From NCBI GenBank assembly GCA_963837655.1, contig CAWIOK010000014.1, forward strand, positions 62,001-126,000: a DNA stretch of 64,000 bases. The letters run 5' to 3'. The notes beneath the pieces were generated by a model. It did not search any database and had not been told where the DNA came from. It worked only from the letters and a program-made list of their open reading frames with translations. This document shows, piece after piece, positions 34,422 to 43,587 of the stretch. Each line of letters begins with the position of its first letter. The first letter of the stretch is position 1. This DNA comes from CAVVSD01 sp963837655 (GTDB lineage Bacteria > Actinomycetota > Thermoleophilia > Solirubrobacterales > Solirubrobacteraceae). The translations under genes were made by a program, and so were the position numbers.

Positions 34422-34921
34422 CTCGCGTCGCGCTCGTTGAGGATCCGGCCCGCCGGCGGCGGATCGGGCCAGGCGATCCCGAACGCGGGGTCGTCCCATC
34501 GCACGCCGTACCCGCTGCCGGGCACGTACGACGTCGACATCGCGTAGAGGACCTCGGCGTCGTCGGTGAGCGTCTGGAAGCCGTGGGCGAGACCACGCGG
34601 GATCCACAGCGCGACGCCGTTGTCCGCGCTCAGCTCCGCACCGAACCAGGCGTGCAGCGTCGGCGAGTCCGGGCGCAGGTCCACCGCGACGTCGAACACG
34701 GCGCCGCGGGTGCACCGCACGAGCTTGTCCTCGCCGTGCGGCTCGGCCTGCAGATGCAGGCCTCGCAGCGTCCCGGCGCGGGCGTTGTACGACGTGCTCA
34801 TCTGCACGATCGGTCCCAGCTCCTGCACGTCGTAGGTCCGCGCGAAGTGCCCCCGCGGGTCGGCGTGGCGCTCGGGGTGGACCTCGAGCACGCCGTCCAG
34901 CGGGGTCTCGCGGAGGATCAC
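34406..34921 (-). CDS. RmlC-like nucleotide-4-keto-6-deoxysugar epimerase
   Basis: A 171-residue cupin. Family marks: ADPRGHFARTYD, VQMSTSYNARAGTLRGLHLQ with the catalytic His, KLVRCTRGAVFDVAVDLRP, WIPRGLAHGFQTL and the acidic YGVRWDDPAFGIAWP. RmlC-type enzymes epimerise C3 and/or C5 of dTDP- or CDP-4-keto-6-deoxyhexoses. Here it is the last gene of an operon with CDP-glucose dehydratase and a C-methyltransferase, so the substrate is more likely CDP-linked than dTDP-linked. GTG 34921 overlaps the upstream stop. Confidence 0.85.
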   Translation of the reverse strand: MILRETPLDGVLEVHPERHADPRGHFARTYDVQELGPIVQMSTSYNARAGTLRGLHLQAEPHGEDKLVRCTRGAVFDVAVDLRPDSPTLHAWFGAELSADNGVALWIPRGLAHGFQTLTDDAEVLYAMSTSYVPGSGYGVRWDDPAFGIAWPDPPPAGRILNERDASYPDV

Positions 34922-36147
34922 GGGAGCAGCTTGAGCTGGGGGGCGCGCGCGGCGAACTGCCCGCCCCACTCGCGCACGTAGCCGTGCTGGGCGACGATCT
35001 CCTCGCGCAGGTTCCAGGGGAGGATCAGGACGATGTCGGGCTTCGTCTCGCGCAGCGCCTCGACCGGGCGGATCGGGATGTGCGTCCCCGGCAGGAGGTG
35101 CCCCTGCTTGTGCGGGTTGGCGTCGACCGTGTAGTCGAGGAAGTCCGTCCGCACGCCGCAGAAGTTCAGGAGCGTGTTGCCCTTCGCCGGTGCCCCGTAC
35201 CCCGCGATCGACTTGCCCTGCGCCTTGAGGTCGATGAGGAACTGCAGGATCGCCCGCTTGTCCTCCTGCATGCGCTCGGAGAACTCGCGGTAGACGTCCA
35301 GGTCGTCGAGCCCGGCACGCCGCTCGCGCATCATCAGCCGCGCCGCGCGGTCGCTCAGCGGCTTCTCTCCGTCGTCGGCGTGGCAGCCGTAGATGCGCAG
35401 CGAGCCGCCGTGCGTCGGGATCTCCTCCACGTCCCACAGCCGCAGGCCGTGAGCCTCGAAGACGCGCGACACGGTCAGGAACGAGAAGTACGAGAAGTGC
35501 TCGTGGTAGATCGTGTCGAACTGGTCGAGCTCGATCAGCTGCAGCAGGTGCGGGAACTCCATCGTGATCACGCCGCCCTCGGCGAGCAGGATCTTCATCC
35601 CGCCGACGAAGTCGTTGAGGTCGGGCACGTGGGCGAGGACGTTGTTGCCGAGCAGCAGGTCGGCCTTGAGGTCGCCCGCGACCTGCCGCGCGGTGTCGAC
35701 GCCGAAGAACTCCACGAGCGTGCGGACGCCGCGCTCCTCCGCAGCGGGCGCGACGTTCGCCGCCGGCTCGATGCCGAGCACCGGCACGCCGCGCTGTACG
35801 AAGTACTGCAGGAGGTAGCCGTCGTTGGACGCGAGCTCCACGACCTGGCTGGAGCCGTCGAAGCCGAAGCGCTCGATCATGAGCTCGACGTAGCGTTCGG
35901 AGTGCGCCAGCCAGCTCGACGAGTAGGCGGAGAAGTAGGCGTAGTCGCTGAAGATCTCGTCCGGCGTCTCGTACTCCTCGAGCTGCACGAGCTTGCACTC
36001 GCCGCAGACCCACGCCTTCAGGGGATAGAACGGCTCCATGGCGTTGCCGCGGTCTGGCGGGAGGTAGGAGTTCGCCATCGGCGACATGCCGAGGTCGGCG
36101 AACACCGTCTCCAGCGGCGCGGCGCAGAATCGGCAGGACGCAGTCAT
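34918..36147 (-). CDS. Sugar C-methyltransferase (TylC3/NovU type)
   Basis: A 409-residue enzyme with the three-part layout of nucleotide-sugar C-methyltransferases. The N-terminal zinc domain has CRFC, FADLGMSPMANSYL and CGEC. The central SAM fold has VVELASNDGYLLQYF, VLGIEPAANVAPAA, NNVLAHVPDLNDFV and EFPHL with DTIYHEHFSYFS, the His-containing active site. The C-terminal domain has GYGAPAKGNTLLNFCG and VDANPHKQGHLLPGTHIPI. Family members put a methyl group on C3 of a 4-keto sugar, making branched-chain sugars. ATGA/GTGA overlaps join it to the genes on both sides. Confidence 0.9.
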   Translation of the reverse strand: MTASCRFCAAPLETVFADLGMSPMANSYLPPDRGNAMEPFYPLKAWVCGECKLVQLEEYETPDEIFSDYAYFSAYSSSWLAHSERYVELMIERFGFDGSSQVVELASNDGYLLQYFVQRGVPVLGIEPAANVAPAAEERGVRTLVEFFGVDTARQVAGDLKADLLLGNNVLAHVPDLNDFVGGMKILLAEGGVITMEFPHLLQLIELDQFDTIYHEHFSYFSFLTVSRVFEAHGLRLWDVEEIPTHGGSLRIYGCHADDGEKPLSDRAARLMMRERRAGLDDLDVYREFSERMQEDKRAILQFLIDLKAQGKSIAGYGAPAKGNTLLNFCGVRTDFLDYTVDANPHKQGHLLPGTHIPIRPVEALRETKPDIVLILPWNLREEIVAQHGYVREWGGQFAARAPQLKLLP

Positions 36148-37196
36148 CGCGCCGAGAGGGTAGAGAAGCGCTCGATCTGGTCGAGCGTGACGGCCCGGAC
36201 GTCCTCCCCCGCGGCGAACGCGACGTACCAGGCGACGATCGCCTGAAGCGCCTGGGCGAGGTCCCACGCCGGCTGCCAGCCGAGCTCCGACCGCGCCTTC
36301 GCGGAGTCCAGCGCGAGGTGCGCGGCCTCGTGCGGGTGCGGGCCGGGATCGATCTCCCAGCGCAGCTCGCCGGGCCACATCTCCGTGAGGCGCTCGGCGA
36401 GCCAGAGGACGGTCCTGACGTCCTCCGGGTCAGGCCCGAAGTTCCACCCGCCGTGGACGGTCTCGCCCGTGCCGAGGCGCTGCGCGAGCTCGAGATAGCC
36501 CGCCAGCGGGTTCAGGACGTGCTGCCACGGCCGGACCGCCTGCGGGCTGCGGATCGGGATCGGCGCTCCCGTCATCGCGCTGCGGGCGATGTCGGCGACG
36601 AGGCGGTCCTCGGAGAAGTCGCCGCCGCCGATGACGTTGCCGGCGCGGGCGGAGGCGAGCGGGAGGTCGAAGGAGCGCAGGTACGCGCTCGCCACGAGCT
36701 CGGCCGCCCCCTTGGAGCTCGAGTACGGGTCGTGCCCGCCCATCGGGTCGGTCTCCACGAACGCGCGGCGCAGCTCGCGGTTGTCGTAGCTCTTGTCGCT
36801 CGTGACGTTGACGACGGCGAGGACCGACGGCGTGGTCCGCGCGGCCTCCAGGACGTTGACGGTCCCCATGACGTTCGTCGCGTAGGTGGTGCGCGGGTCG
36901 CGGTAGGAGCGGCGCACGAGCGACTGGGCGGCCATGTGGATCACGACCTCGGGCGCGTGCTCGGCGAACGCGGCGTCGACGGCCGCTCCGTCGCGGACGT
37001 CCGCCCGGACGTCGGCGATGCCGTCGGCGACGCGGGCCGCCTCGAACAGCGACGGGGAGGTCGGCACGGCGTCCGACAGGCCGGCGACCTGTGCCCCGAG
37101 CGACTGCAGCCACAGCGTCAGCCACGCGCCCTTGAAGCCGGTGTGCCCGGTGACGAGCACCCGGCGGCCCTTCCAGAAGCCGGGGTCGACGGTCAC
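36144..37196 (-). CDS. rfbG: CDP-glucose 4,6-dehydratase
   Basis: A 350-residue SDR converting CDP-glucose to CDP-4-keto-6-deoxyglucose. Diagnostic blocks: FWKGRRVLVTGHTGFKGAWL, HMAAQSLVRRSYRDP, VVNVTSDKSYDN with the catalytic Thr, DPYSSSKGAAELVASAYL with Tyr/Lys, ARAGNVIGGGDFSEDR and RPWQHVLNPLAGYLELA. Start GTG 37196 overlaps the TGA of the upstream membrane protein. Together with rfbF (26746-27513), the C-methyltransferase, the RmlC-like epimerase and an SDR reductase it would make a CDP-linked branched 6-deoxyhexose. Confidence 0.93.
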   Translation of the reverse strand: MTVDPGFWKGRRVLVTGHTGFKGAWLTLWLQSLGAQVAGLSDAVPTSPSLFEAARVADGIADVRADVRDGAAVDAAFAEHAPEVVIHMAAQSLVRRSYRDPRTTYATNVMGTVNVLEAARTTPSVLAVVNVTSDKSYDNRELRRAFVETDPMGGHDPYSSSKGAAELVASAYLRSFDLPLASARAGNVIGGGDFSEDRLVADIARSAMTGAPIPIRSPQAVRPWQHVLNPLAGYLELAQRLGTGETVHGGWNFGPDPEDVRTVLWLAERLTEMWPGELRWEIDPGPHPHEAAHLALDSAKARSELGWQPAWDLAQALQAIVAWYVAFAAGEDVRAVTLDQIERFSTLSAR

Positions 37197-39617
37197 GAGG
37201 GCTTCTCGACGATCTCCATCCAGTCCATGAGCGTCTTGCCGTCCTCGCAGAGCTCCTGGGCGCGTTGCCTTGGAGACGGTGACCAGCTTCTCCTGTCCAC
37301 TGGGCAGGAAGGCGAGCGGGCCGACGAGGCCGGTCGTGCTCGCCGAGCCGATCTCGTTGCCCGTCCCCGGCAGCGGGCTGCCGCCGCCGCGCGCGACGTG
37401 GATCCTGTGGATGCCCGCCTTGAGGTCGTGGAGGCCCAGCGGCATGTAGTTGCCCGGGTAGGCCTCCTCCCACTTCACGCTGCCGATCTTCTTGCCGTCG
37501 ACGCTGACGCTCACCGGGCGGCCGACCGAGCCGCGCAGGTAGATCGTGTAGTCGCCGTCGACGGGGAGCTCGACCTCGCCGTTCATCTCGCCCGGCGTGC
37601 GCGTGACGTAGTCCGGGGGCTGCGGGATTCCAGCCGGGGGACACGAAGCTCGGGTCGGAGAACTGCACGAGCTGCGGCGCGGCGGCGTAGCGCACCTCGA
37701 CGTCGTCGCCCGCCTTGCCCAGCGCGGTGCGCAGCGTCGTGCACGCCGGCTCGAGGGGCTTCTTCGCCTTCATGCGGGCCTTCGGGTCCCCGCGGAAGCC
37801 GATGTGGTCGACGATCTTCGGCGCGTTCGGGATCTTCTGCCAGATCTCGTGGAACGGCGTCGTCTGCACCAGGCGCCAGTTGCCGGGCGGGCGACTCGAC
37901 GTCGGGTCGCGTCGCAGGACGATCGTCTTCAGCGAGTTCGAGGTAGTCGAGCTTGTACTCGTCCATGTCGCGGACGAACTGCAGGCCCGGCAGCGCCTGC
38001 GGCGTTCCACCCGGGGTCGAAGTTCGCGGGGTTGGAGAGGCTGGACCCCTCCATGTCGCGCAGCAGGTACTCGCTGTACTCCTCGAAGACGGGGTACAGC
38101 GACGGGCCCTGGCCGTCGTAGCGATCGGCGATCTGCTGCAGGTCGTGCAGGCGGTCATAGGGCGCGAAGCTCGTGCCGTGGATGAAGAGCAGGTTGCCCG
38201 CGAGGACGCCGGCGACGACCAGCCCGCCGAGCGTCGAGCCCGATGGCGCGCGCCACATCCCGACCGCGGCGGCGCCGACGAAGCCGAGCGTGAGGATGAA
38301 CGGCGCGGTGACCGTGATCGCCTTGAAGTCCGACCACGTCGCCGACGCGCGTGCGACGTACGCGAGCGCCACGACGCCCGCCACGCCGAGCGCGACGTAG
38401 ACGAGCAGCCTGCGGCGGACGGACCAGGCGACGCCGATCAGCGCGAGCACCAGCACGAGGGCGATCCCGATGATCGTCGGCACCTCGGCGCCGCCGTCGC
38501 CGATCGGGAAGCGGTAGTCGGGGGTGAGCCAGACGCCCGCTGCCGACCACGCCGGGACCGCGGCCGCCAGGTTCCCCAGACCCTCGGGGCCGCCTGCCGT
38601 GGCGATCTGCGCGATCGTCACGCCGCTGACGACCGCCGGGAGCCCGAGCACCACCGCCAGCAGCGTCATCCACACCCACATGCCGATCACCCGCACGCGG
38701 TGCGCCTGCGAGCGCACGAGCTCGGCGATGAAGAGCAACAGCGCGAACATCCCGATCCACGGGATCGCGCCGACGCTGAACGCGCTCACCGCGCCCGCCA
38801 GGGCGATCGACAGCGGCACGACGCGTCGCAGTCCGCCCGCGGACGGCGGGTACAGGACGAGCAGCGCGGCGGCGAGGATGATGAGCGCGACGCCGCCGAG
38901 CTCCTTGATGCCCGACGTCATCGCGTAGGAGAAGAGGATCGTCGGCTGCGCCGCGACGCCGGCCGCGATGGCGCGCAGTCGCCGGTCGGCGATGGCGGGC
39001 TTCAGCAGGACGTAGAGCGCGAGGCCGAGCACCGCGCCGAGGCCCGCCATGAACGGCTGCCAGGCCCAGATCACGTCGATGAACGACGCGCGCGACAGCG
39101 CCCCGAGCGCCGCCTGACCGCCGGCGGGGTAGTGGATCGCCGCGAGCTTGTCGGCGATGACGTTGAACGACGAGCCGATGTTGCCCGGCTTGCCCTGGCC
39201 GCCGGTCTGCACGTAGCTGGCCCAGGCGATCTGGTAGGCGAGGTCGACGATCCGCCCGTAGCCGGTGAACCCCGCCTTCCCGGTCACGAGGACCGGCAGC
39301 GACATCATCCCGGCGGGCAGGAGCGCGGCGACGCCGGGCCAGATCGCGTGGCGCCAGCGGCGCAGCGATGTCCGCAGGCGCGCCCAGCCGACGACGTAGC
39401 CCGCGATCGCGGCGACCGCGAGCACCCACGGCGTCGACGGCGCGGTCGACTTCGACCACGTGAGGAACGAGGCCAGGACGACGACGGTCGCCAGGCCGAC
39501 CGGCGCGACGAGCGCACCCGGCAGCGGCCGCCCGGCGATGCGGTCCACGAGCAGTCCGCAGCCGACGCACAGGAGGAACGCCACGACCGGGAACAGGACC
39601 CAGCTGTGCAGGAACAT
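37193..39617 (-). CDS. Large polytopic membrane protein with C-terminal beta domain, copy 2, several frameshifts
   Basis: About 805 residues when joined, paralogous to the 820-residue protein at 21695-24157. Shared blocks: TGKAGFTGYGRIVDLAYQI, PFMAGLGAVLGLALYVLL, AIAAGVAAQPTILFSYA, and the end GDYTIYLRGSVGRPVSVSVDG with HRIHVARGGGSPLPG. About 12 membrane helices come first, then a soluble part and a beta domain. Shifts occur near 38015, 37930, 37630 and 37265. It heads the operon with rfbG, so it may use or polymerise the sugar made there; the end (VEKPS) overlaps the rfbG start. Confidence 0.6.
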
Positions 39618-39662
39618 CAGCGTGACGGCCAGATGCGTGGCAGCGGTTTCAAACGGCGGGTC

Positions 39663-39668
39663 AGGCTA
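39663..39668 (-). promoter_or_regulatory. -10 box TAGCCT, upstream of the CDP-sugar operon
   Basis: Minus-strand TAGCCT, 45 bases before ATG 39617, the first gene of the operon containing rfbG. This one would give a transcript with a leader. Confidence 0.4.
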
Positions 39669-39693
39669 GCTGACGGTCCGGTCTGCGCCGCGC

Positions 39694-39699
39694 TAGCCT
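39694..39699 (+). promoter_or_regulatory. -10 box TAGCCT of the plus-strand methyltransferase gene
   Basis: TAGCCT ends 10 bases before ATG 39710. With 39663-39668 it makes a back-to-back pair of identical hexamers 25 bases apart. Confidence 0.45.
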
Positions 39700-39709
39700 G
39701 GCGGGCCTC

Positions 39710-40595
39710 ATGGACCTCGGCGCCTTCCTCCGGGCCCGGCGCTTCTACGAGAGCCCGGCGGCCATCCGCGCCTACGGCGCGCTGCGATCGGTGGCCTCGC
39801 GCCTCGGCTTCCAGGTCGTCCTCAAGACGTTCTACTCGCCGATCCCGGACCTCGCGACGCTGCCGGCGGACACGTTCGACCGCGCGGTCGGGCTCCCCGG
39901 CATCGACTGGGACCTGGACGCGCAGCTCGAGCGCTACCGCGGCGTCGTCGTCCCGTTCGCCCCCGACCGCTACTCGCCGGAGAACCCCTCGTACGCGCTG
40001 CTGGACGCCACGACGCTGTACGGCGTCGTCCGCACGCACAAGCCCGGGCGCATCGTCGAGCTCGGCTCGGGCCACACGACGCTGGTCTCCACGCAGGCGG
40101 CTCGCGAGAACGCCGCCGAGGGCCACCCGTGCAGGGTCGACGCGTACGACCCGTTCCCGGGCGTCGCGACGCCGGACCTGCCCGGCCTCGACGGGCTGCA
40201 CCGGACCGCCGCGCAGGACATCCCGCTCGAGCGTCTTCGACGAGCTGGAGAGCGGCGACGTGCTCTTCGTCGACACGACGCACGTCGTGAAGCTCGGCAG
40301 CGACGTCAACCACATCGTGCTGCAGATCCTGCCGCGGCTGAAGCCGGGCGTGATCGTGCACGTGCACGACATCTTCATCCCGTACGAGTACCCGCGTCAG
40401 TGGCCGGAGAAGTTCGGGCTGTTCTGGAGCGAGCAGTACCTGCTGCACGCGTTCCTGGCGATGAACCCGAGCTACGAGATCCTGTTCTCGGTCTCCGCGC
40501 TGCACCGCGACCGGACCGACGCGCTGCGGGCGATGGTCCCCGCCGCCATGCCCGGCGGCGGCAGCGGGTTCTGGATCCGGCGCACCGCGGGGTAA
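39710..40595 (+). CDS. Class I SAM methyltransferase, one frameshift
   Basis: About 294 residues. In the first frame: FYESPAAIRAYGALRSVA, LPGIDWDLDAQLERY, IVELGSGHTTLVST (SAM motif I) and VDAYDPFPG. After a shift near 40232 the second frame gives VFDELESGDVLFVDTTHVV, GSDVNHIVLQILPRLKPG and VHVHDIFIPYEYP, the acidic/His metal-binding part of the Methyltransf_24-like group. Both halves are strongly patterned, so the shift (a lost CG or an extra C in GAGCGTCTTC) is probably a consensus error. It is likely a sugar methyltransferase of this locus. Confidence 0.72.
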
Positions 40596-40729
40596 CCGAA
40601 GGATCGGCGGGCGACGGTCGGTCCTCGGCCTGGCGTCGGCTGCGAGATCGCGGCCGTGCTGATGCGCCGCGGGTGGATCGCGGCGGCCCGGGAGCGCGGC
40701 TGGGACGGGTCATGCCCGGCCGGCGTTCG

Positions 40730-41401
40730 TCACGCGCTCGTCTCGCCTCCGGGCTTGCGGAGCGGGCGCGCCGGCACGCCCGCGACCACCGTGCGCGCGG
40801 GGACGTCGCTCGTCACCACCGCGCCCGCGCCGACGACGGCACCGTCGCCGATCGCGCAGTCGGGGAGCACCGTGGCGCCCGCACCGACGCTCGCGGCGCG
40901 CCCGACGCGCGTGCGTCCGGCGAGGATGGCCCCCGGCGCCACGACCGCGCCCGTCTCGAGGACTGCGTCGTGCTCGACGATCGCCCGGGTGTTGACCATC
41001 GCGCCCGCGGCAAGGCGAACGTCCGGCCCGATGTAGGCGCCGACCAGGATCTGCACGCCGACGTCGACGTGCGCGCTTGCTGACACATGCGCGCTCGGAT
41101 GGATGAACGTCGGCAGGCTCAGCCCCGCGTCGCGCACCCGGTCGAGAGCCTCGAGCCGGCCGCCCGTCTCGCCGAAGCCGAGCAGGACGCCCTCCACGCC
41201 GTCGGCTCGCATGCGACGCAGGTCCTCGCCCGTTCCGAGCACCGCCGCCGCACGGACCCGCCGCGCCCGGTTCTCGGCGAAGTCGTCGACGAGGCCGACG
41301 ACCAGCAGCTCCTCGCTGCCGTCGAGCAGGTCGACGAGCACCTTCGCATGACCGTCTGGTCGCGAGCCGTAGATGACGATGCGACGCGGTCGGTCACTCA
41401 T
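40730..41401 (-). CDS. NeuD-type sugar O-/N-acetyltransferase (left-handed beta-helix)
   Basis: A 223-residue protein. The N-terminal domain (RRIVIYGSRPDGHAKVLVDL) is the nucleotide-sugar-binding Rossmann-like part of NeuD/PglD enzymes. The C-terminal half is a run of hexapeptide repeats (HVSASAHVDVGVQILVGAYI and on, ending VVAGVPARPL) forming the acetyl-CoA-binding beta-helix. It probably acetylates an amino- or keto-derived sugar. The DegT-type aminotransferase at 43584 could make the amino group it uses. The gene is divergent from the GT4-GT2 fusion. Confidence 0.85.
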   Translation of the reverse strand: MSDRPRRIVIYGSRPDGHAKVLVDLLDGSEELLVVGLVDDFAENRARRVRAAAVLGTGEDLRRMRADGVEGVLLGFGETGGRLEALDRVRDAGLSLPTFIHPSAHVSASAHVDVGVQILVGAYIGPDVRLAAGAMVNTRAIVEHDAVLETGAVVAPGAILAGRTRVGRAASVGAGATVLPDCAIGDGAVVGAGAVVTSDVPARTVVAGVPARPLRKPGGETSA

Positions 41402-41428
41402 GGCGGGTCAGGAAGCGGGTGGCACCGC

Positions 41429-41434
41429 TAGATT
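41429..41434 (+). promoter_or_regulatory. -10 box TAGATT for a leaderless GTG start
   Basis: TAGATT ends 8 bases before GTG 41443 and supports that start for the bifunctional glycosyltransferase. Confidence 0.45.
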
Positions 41435-41442
41435 CGGCGCGC

Positions 41443-43587
41443 GTGCGGCACAGCGACTTCATCGCGCAGTATGACGTCCCGGTCGCCGATCCCCTGGCCC
41501 CCCGCCCGGTCCTGCGCTGGTCGCGCCGGGGCGAAGGCCGGGTTCGCTCCGTGCTCGGCGACGCGCGCGTCCGGGCTCGCGGCCCGCGGCTGGCCTACAT
41601 CGACTCGCACTTCCCATGGTCGCGCAGCGGCTTCCGGTACGCCGACGCGCTCGCGCTGCACGAGGCGCGTCCCGACACCCTGTTCTTCTCGATGTACGAG
41701 ATGCGCGACCCGTTCCCCGCCCCGGTGCTGCCGCTCGCGGACTTCCCGCGCCTCGCGCCCGGCCTCGGCGTGACGGACGTCTACGGCGTCTTCCTGGGGT
41801 TCATGGCCGGTGTCCTCGGTCTGCGCAGCGACCGCGAGGGCGAGCCCGAGCCGATCCAGGGCCTCGATCTGTCGCGTGTCCTCGACCGTCACGGCATCCG
41901 CGCCCACGCTGGGCTGTACCCGGGGGGCGGGTTCGTGGCCACCGACGCCGGCGTCGCGGACGCCAGGCGGCTCGTGGCGGCGGCGGACCGGGTGTTCTCC
42001 TGGTCTCCCGCGGTGCTCGAGCACGTGCCGGGCGTGTCGGAGATCGAGCCCGCGATCCTCGACACCGCGTTCTACGCGGAGGGACCGCGGGACTTCGGGG
42101 CGCGTCCGCTCGAGCTGCTCTTCGCGGCCGACGCCAAGCCGCGCAAGGGGCTTGCGGTGGCGCTCGCCGCGTTCCGGTTGCTCGTCGGCGAGCCGGTTCA
42201 CCTGCACGTCGTCGGGCCGCACGACGCCGCGAGCTGGGACGGCCCTGCGGACCGGGTCACCTTCCACGGCTGGCTCCAGCGCGAGCAGCTGCGCGACCTG
42301 CACCGCCGGTGCCACGTGTTCCTGTCCCCGGTCACCGCGGAGCTCCCGGGCGACGCGGCGGGCGACGGTGGGATCACCGACGGGTTCCCGACGGCGGCGG
42401 CGGGCGAGGCGGTGAGCTCGGGCCTCCTGCTCATCACCGCCAATCCCGACGCCGATCACCGCGCGCTGCGCCCGGGTGTCGACCACCTGGAGGTCCCCGC
42501 GACCGCGGAGGCGTTCGCCGACGGCGTGCGAGGGGTCCTCGCCGACCCTGGCGCGGCGGCCGCGATCGGCGCGTCGGGTGCGCGTCGCGTCCGCGAGCGC
42601 CTCGACGTCCGGGTCGGCGCGCGGGCGCGTCTGCAAGCCATGGACCTCGCGCCCGGGACGACGAGCGCGCGGTCACGACGACGTCGTCAGCGGACGCCGG
42701 CGGCGCCTGCGGAGGACCGGCTCGCCGTCCTCACCGGCGAGGTCCGTGCGCTACGCGATGAGGTCCACGCACTGCGTGCCGAACAGGCCCGGGGCGCGTC
42801 CGCGCTCGACACGAAGATGTCCGCCCTGCGCGACGACCTCGTCGAGATCGGCCAGCTCGCGCTGGACGACGAGGCGGCGACCCGCCGGCTGCTCGACGCG
42901 ATCCGCATCGGGCCCGGCTACGCCGCCCCGTTCACGGACCCGGCGCCGCTGGTCAGCATCTGCATCCCCACCTACACGAACCACGCCGGGCTCGTGGAGA
43001 AGGCCATCCCCTCGGCGCTCGCCCAGGACTACGCGAACATCGAGGTCGTCGTGGTCGGCGACACCGCGCCGCCCGAGACCGCCGCCGCCATCGAGGCCCT
43101 CGGCGAGTCGCGCGTCCGCTACGAGAACCTCGCCGTGCGTGGGCCGTATCCCACGGACCCGCGCCGCCGGTGGCTCGTCGCGGGCACGCCCCCGCTCAAC
43201 CGGTCGATGCAGCTCGCCCGCGGCGGGTGGATCGTCATCCTCAACGACGACGACACCCTGCGACCCGACCACGCCGCGACGCTCGTCGCTGCCGCCCAGG
43301 CCCGGCGCGACGAGATCGTCTACGGCAGGTTCGAGCAGCACGCGCCCGACGGGACGCGCGAGGTCATCGGCGGGTTCCCTCCCGAGACGCATCGCTTCGG
43401 CTGGCAGTGCGCAATCCAGCACCGCGACATCGCGCGGCTGTTCCGGTACGAGCTCGCGGCGGCGCTGTTCGACGAGCCCGGCGACTGGCACCGGGCGCGA
43501 CGCATGCTGCGGGCCGGCGTCCGGTTCGCGATGGTCGACGAGGTCGTCTTCGACTACTTCCCGCGGTCGCTGTGGGGCGATCGATGA
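41443..43587 (+). CDS. Bifunctional glycosyltransferase: GT-B (GT4-like) plus GT-A (GT2) joined by a coiled coil
   Basis: A 714-residue protein with two transferase modules. Residues ~40-400 are GT-B-like: YIDSHFPWSRSGFRYADALA, LLFAADAKPRKGLAVALAAF and TDGFPTAAAGEAVSSGLL as donor site. Residues ~425-480 are charged and heptad-like (LTGEVRALRDEVHALRAEQA), a probable coiled coil. Residues ~497-714 are GT2: LVSICIPTYTNHAGLVEKAI, VVVVGDTAPPET, and the metal motif LNDDDTL. It may add two sugars in turn or build a disaccharide repeat. The next gene starts inside its stop (ATGA). Intact. Confidence 0.8.
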   Translation: MRHSDFIAQYDVPVADPLAPRPVLRWSRRGEGRVRSVLGDARVRARGPRLAYIDSHFPWSRSGFRYADALALHEARPDTLFFSMYEMRDPFPAPVLPLADFPRLAPGLGVTDVYGVFLGFMAGVLGLRSDREGEPEPIQGLDLSRVLDRHGIRAHAGLYPGGGFVATDAGVADARRLVAAADRVFSWSPAVLEHVPGVSEIEPAILDTAFYAEGPRDFGARPLELLFAADAKPRKGLAVALAAFRLLVGEPVHLHVVGPHDAASWDGPADRVTFHGWLQREQLRDLHRRCHVFLSPVTAELPGDAAGDGGITDGFPTAAAGEAVSSGLLLITANPDADHRALRPGVDHLEVPATAEAFADGVRGVLADPGAAAAIGASGARRVRERLDVRVGARARLQAMDLAPGTTSARSRRRRQRTPAAPAEDRLAVLTGEVRALRDEVHALRAEQARGASALDTKMSALRDDLVEIGQLALDDEAATRRLLDAIRIGPGYAAPFTDPAPLVSICIPTYTNHAGLVEKAIPSALAQDYANIEVVVVGDTAPPETAAAIEALGESRVRYENLAVRGPYPTDPRRRWLVAGTPPLNRSMQLARGGWIVILNDDDTLRPDHAATLVAAAQARRDEIVYGRFEQHAPDGTREVIGGFPPETHRFGWQCAIQHRDIARLFRYELAAALFDEPGDWHRARRMLRAGVRFAMVDEVVFDYFPRSLWGDR

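Noticed and set aside
40596..40729. Coding-like 134-base stretch between the methyltransferase and acetyltransferase genes
   Set aside because: A short frame resembling EIAAVLMRRGWIAAARERGW is open, but it has no credible start or family match. At most it is a remnant.
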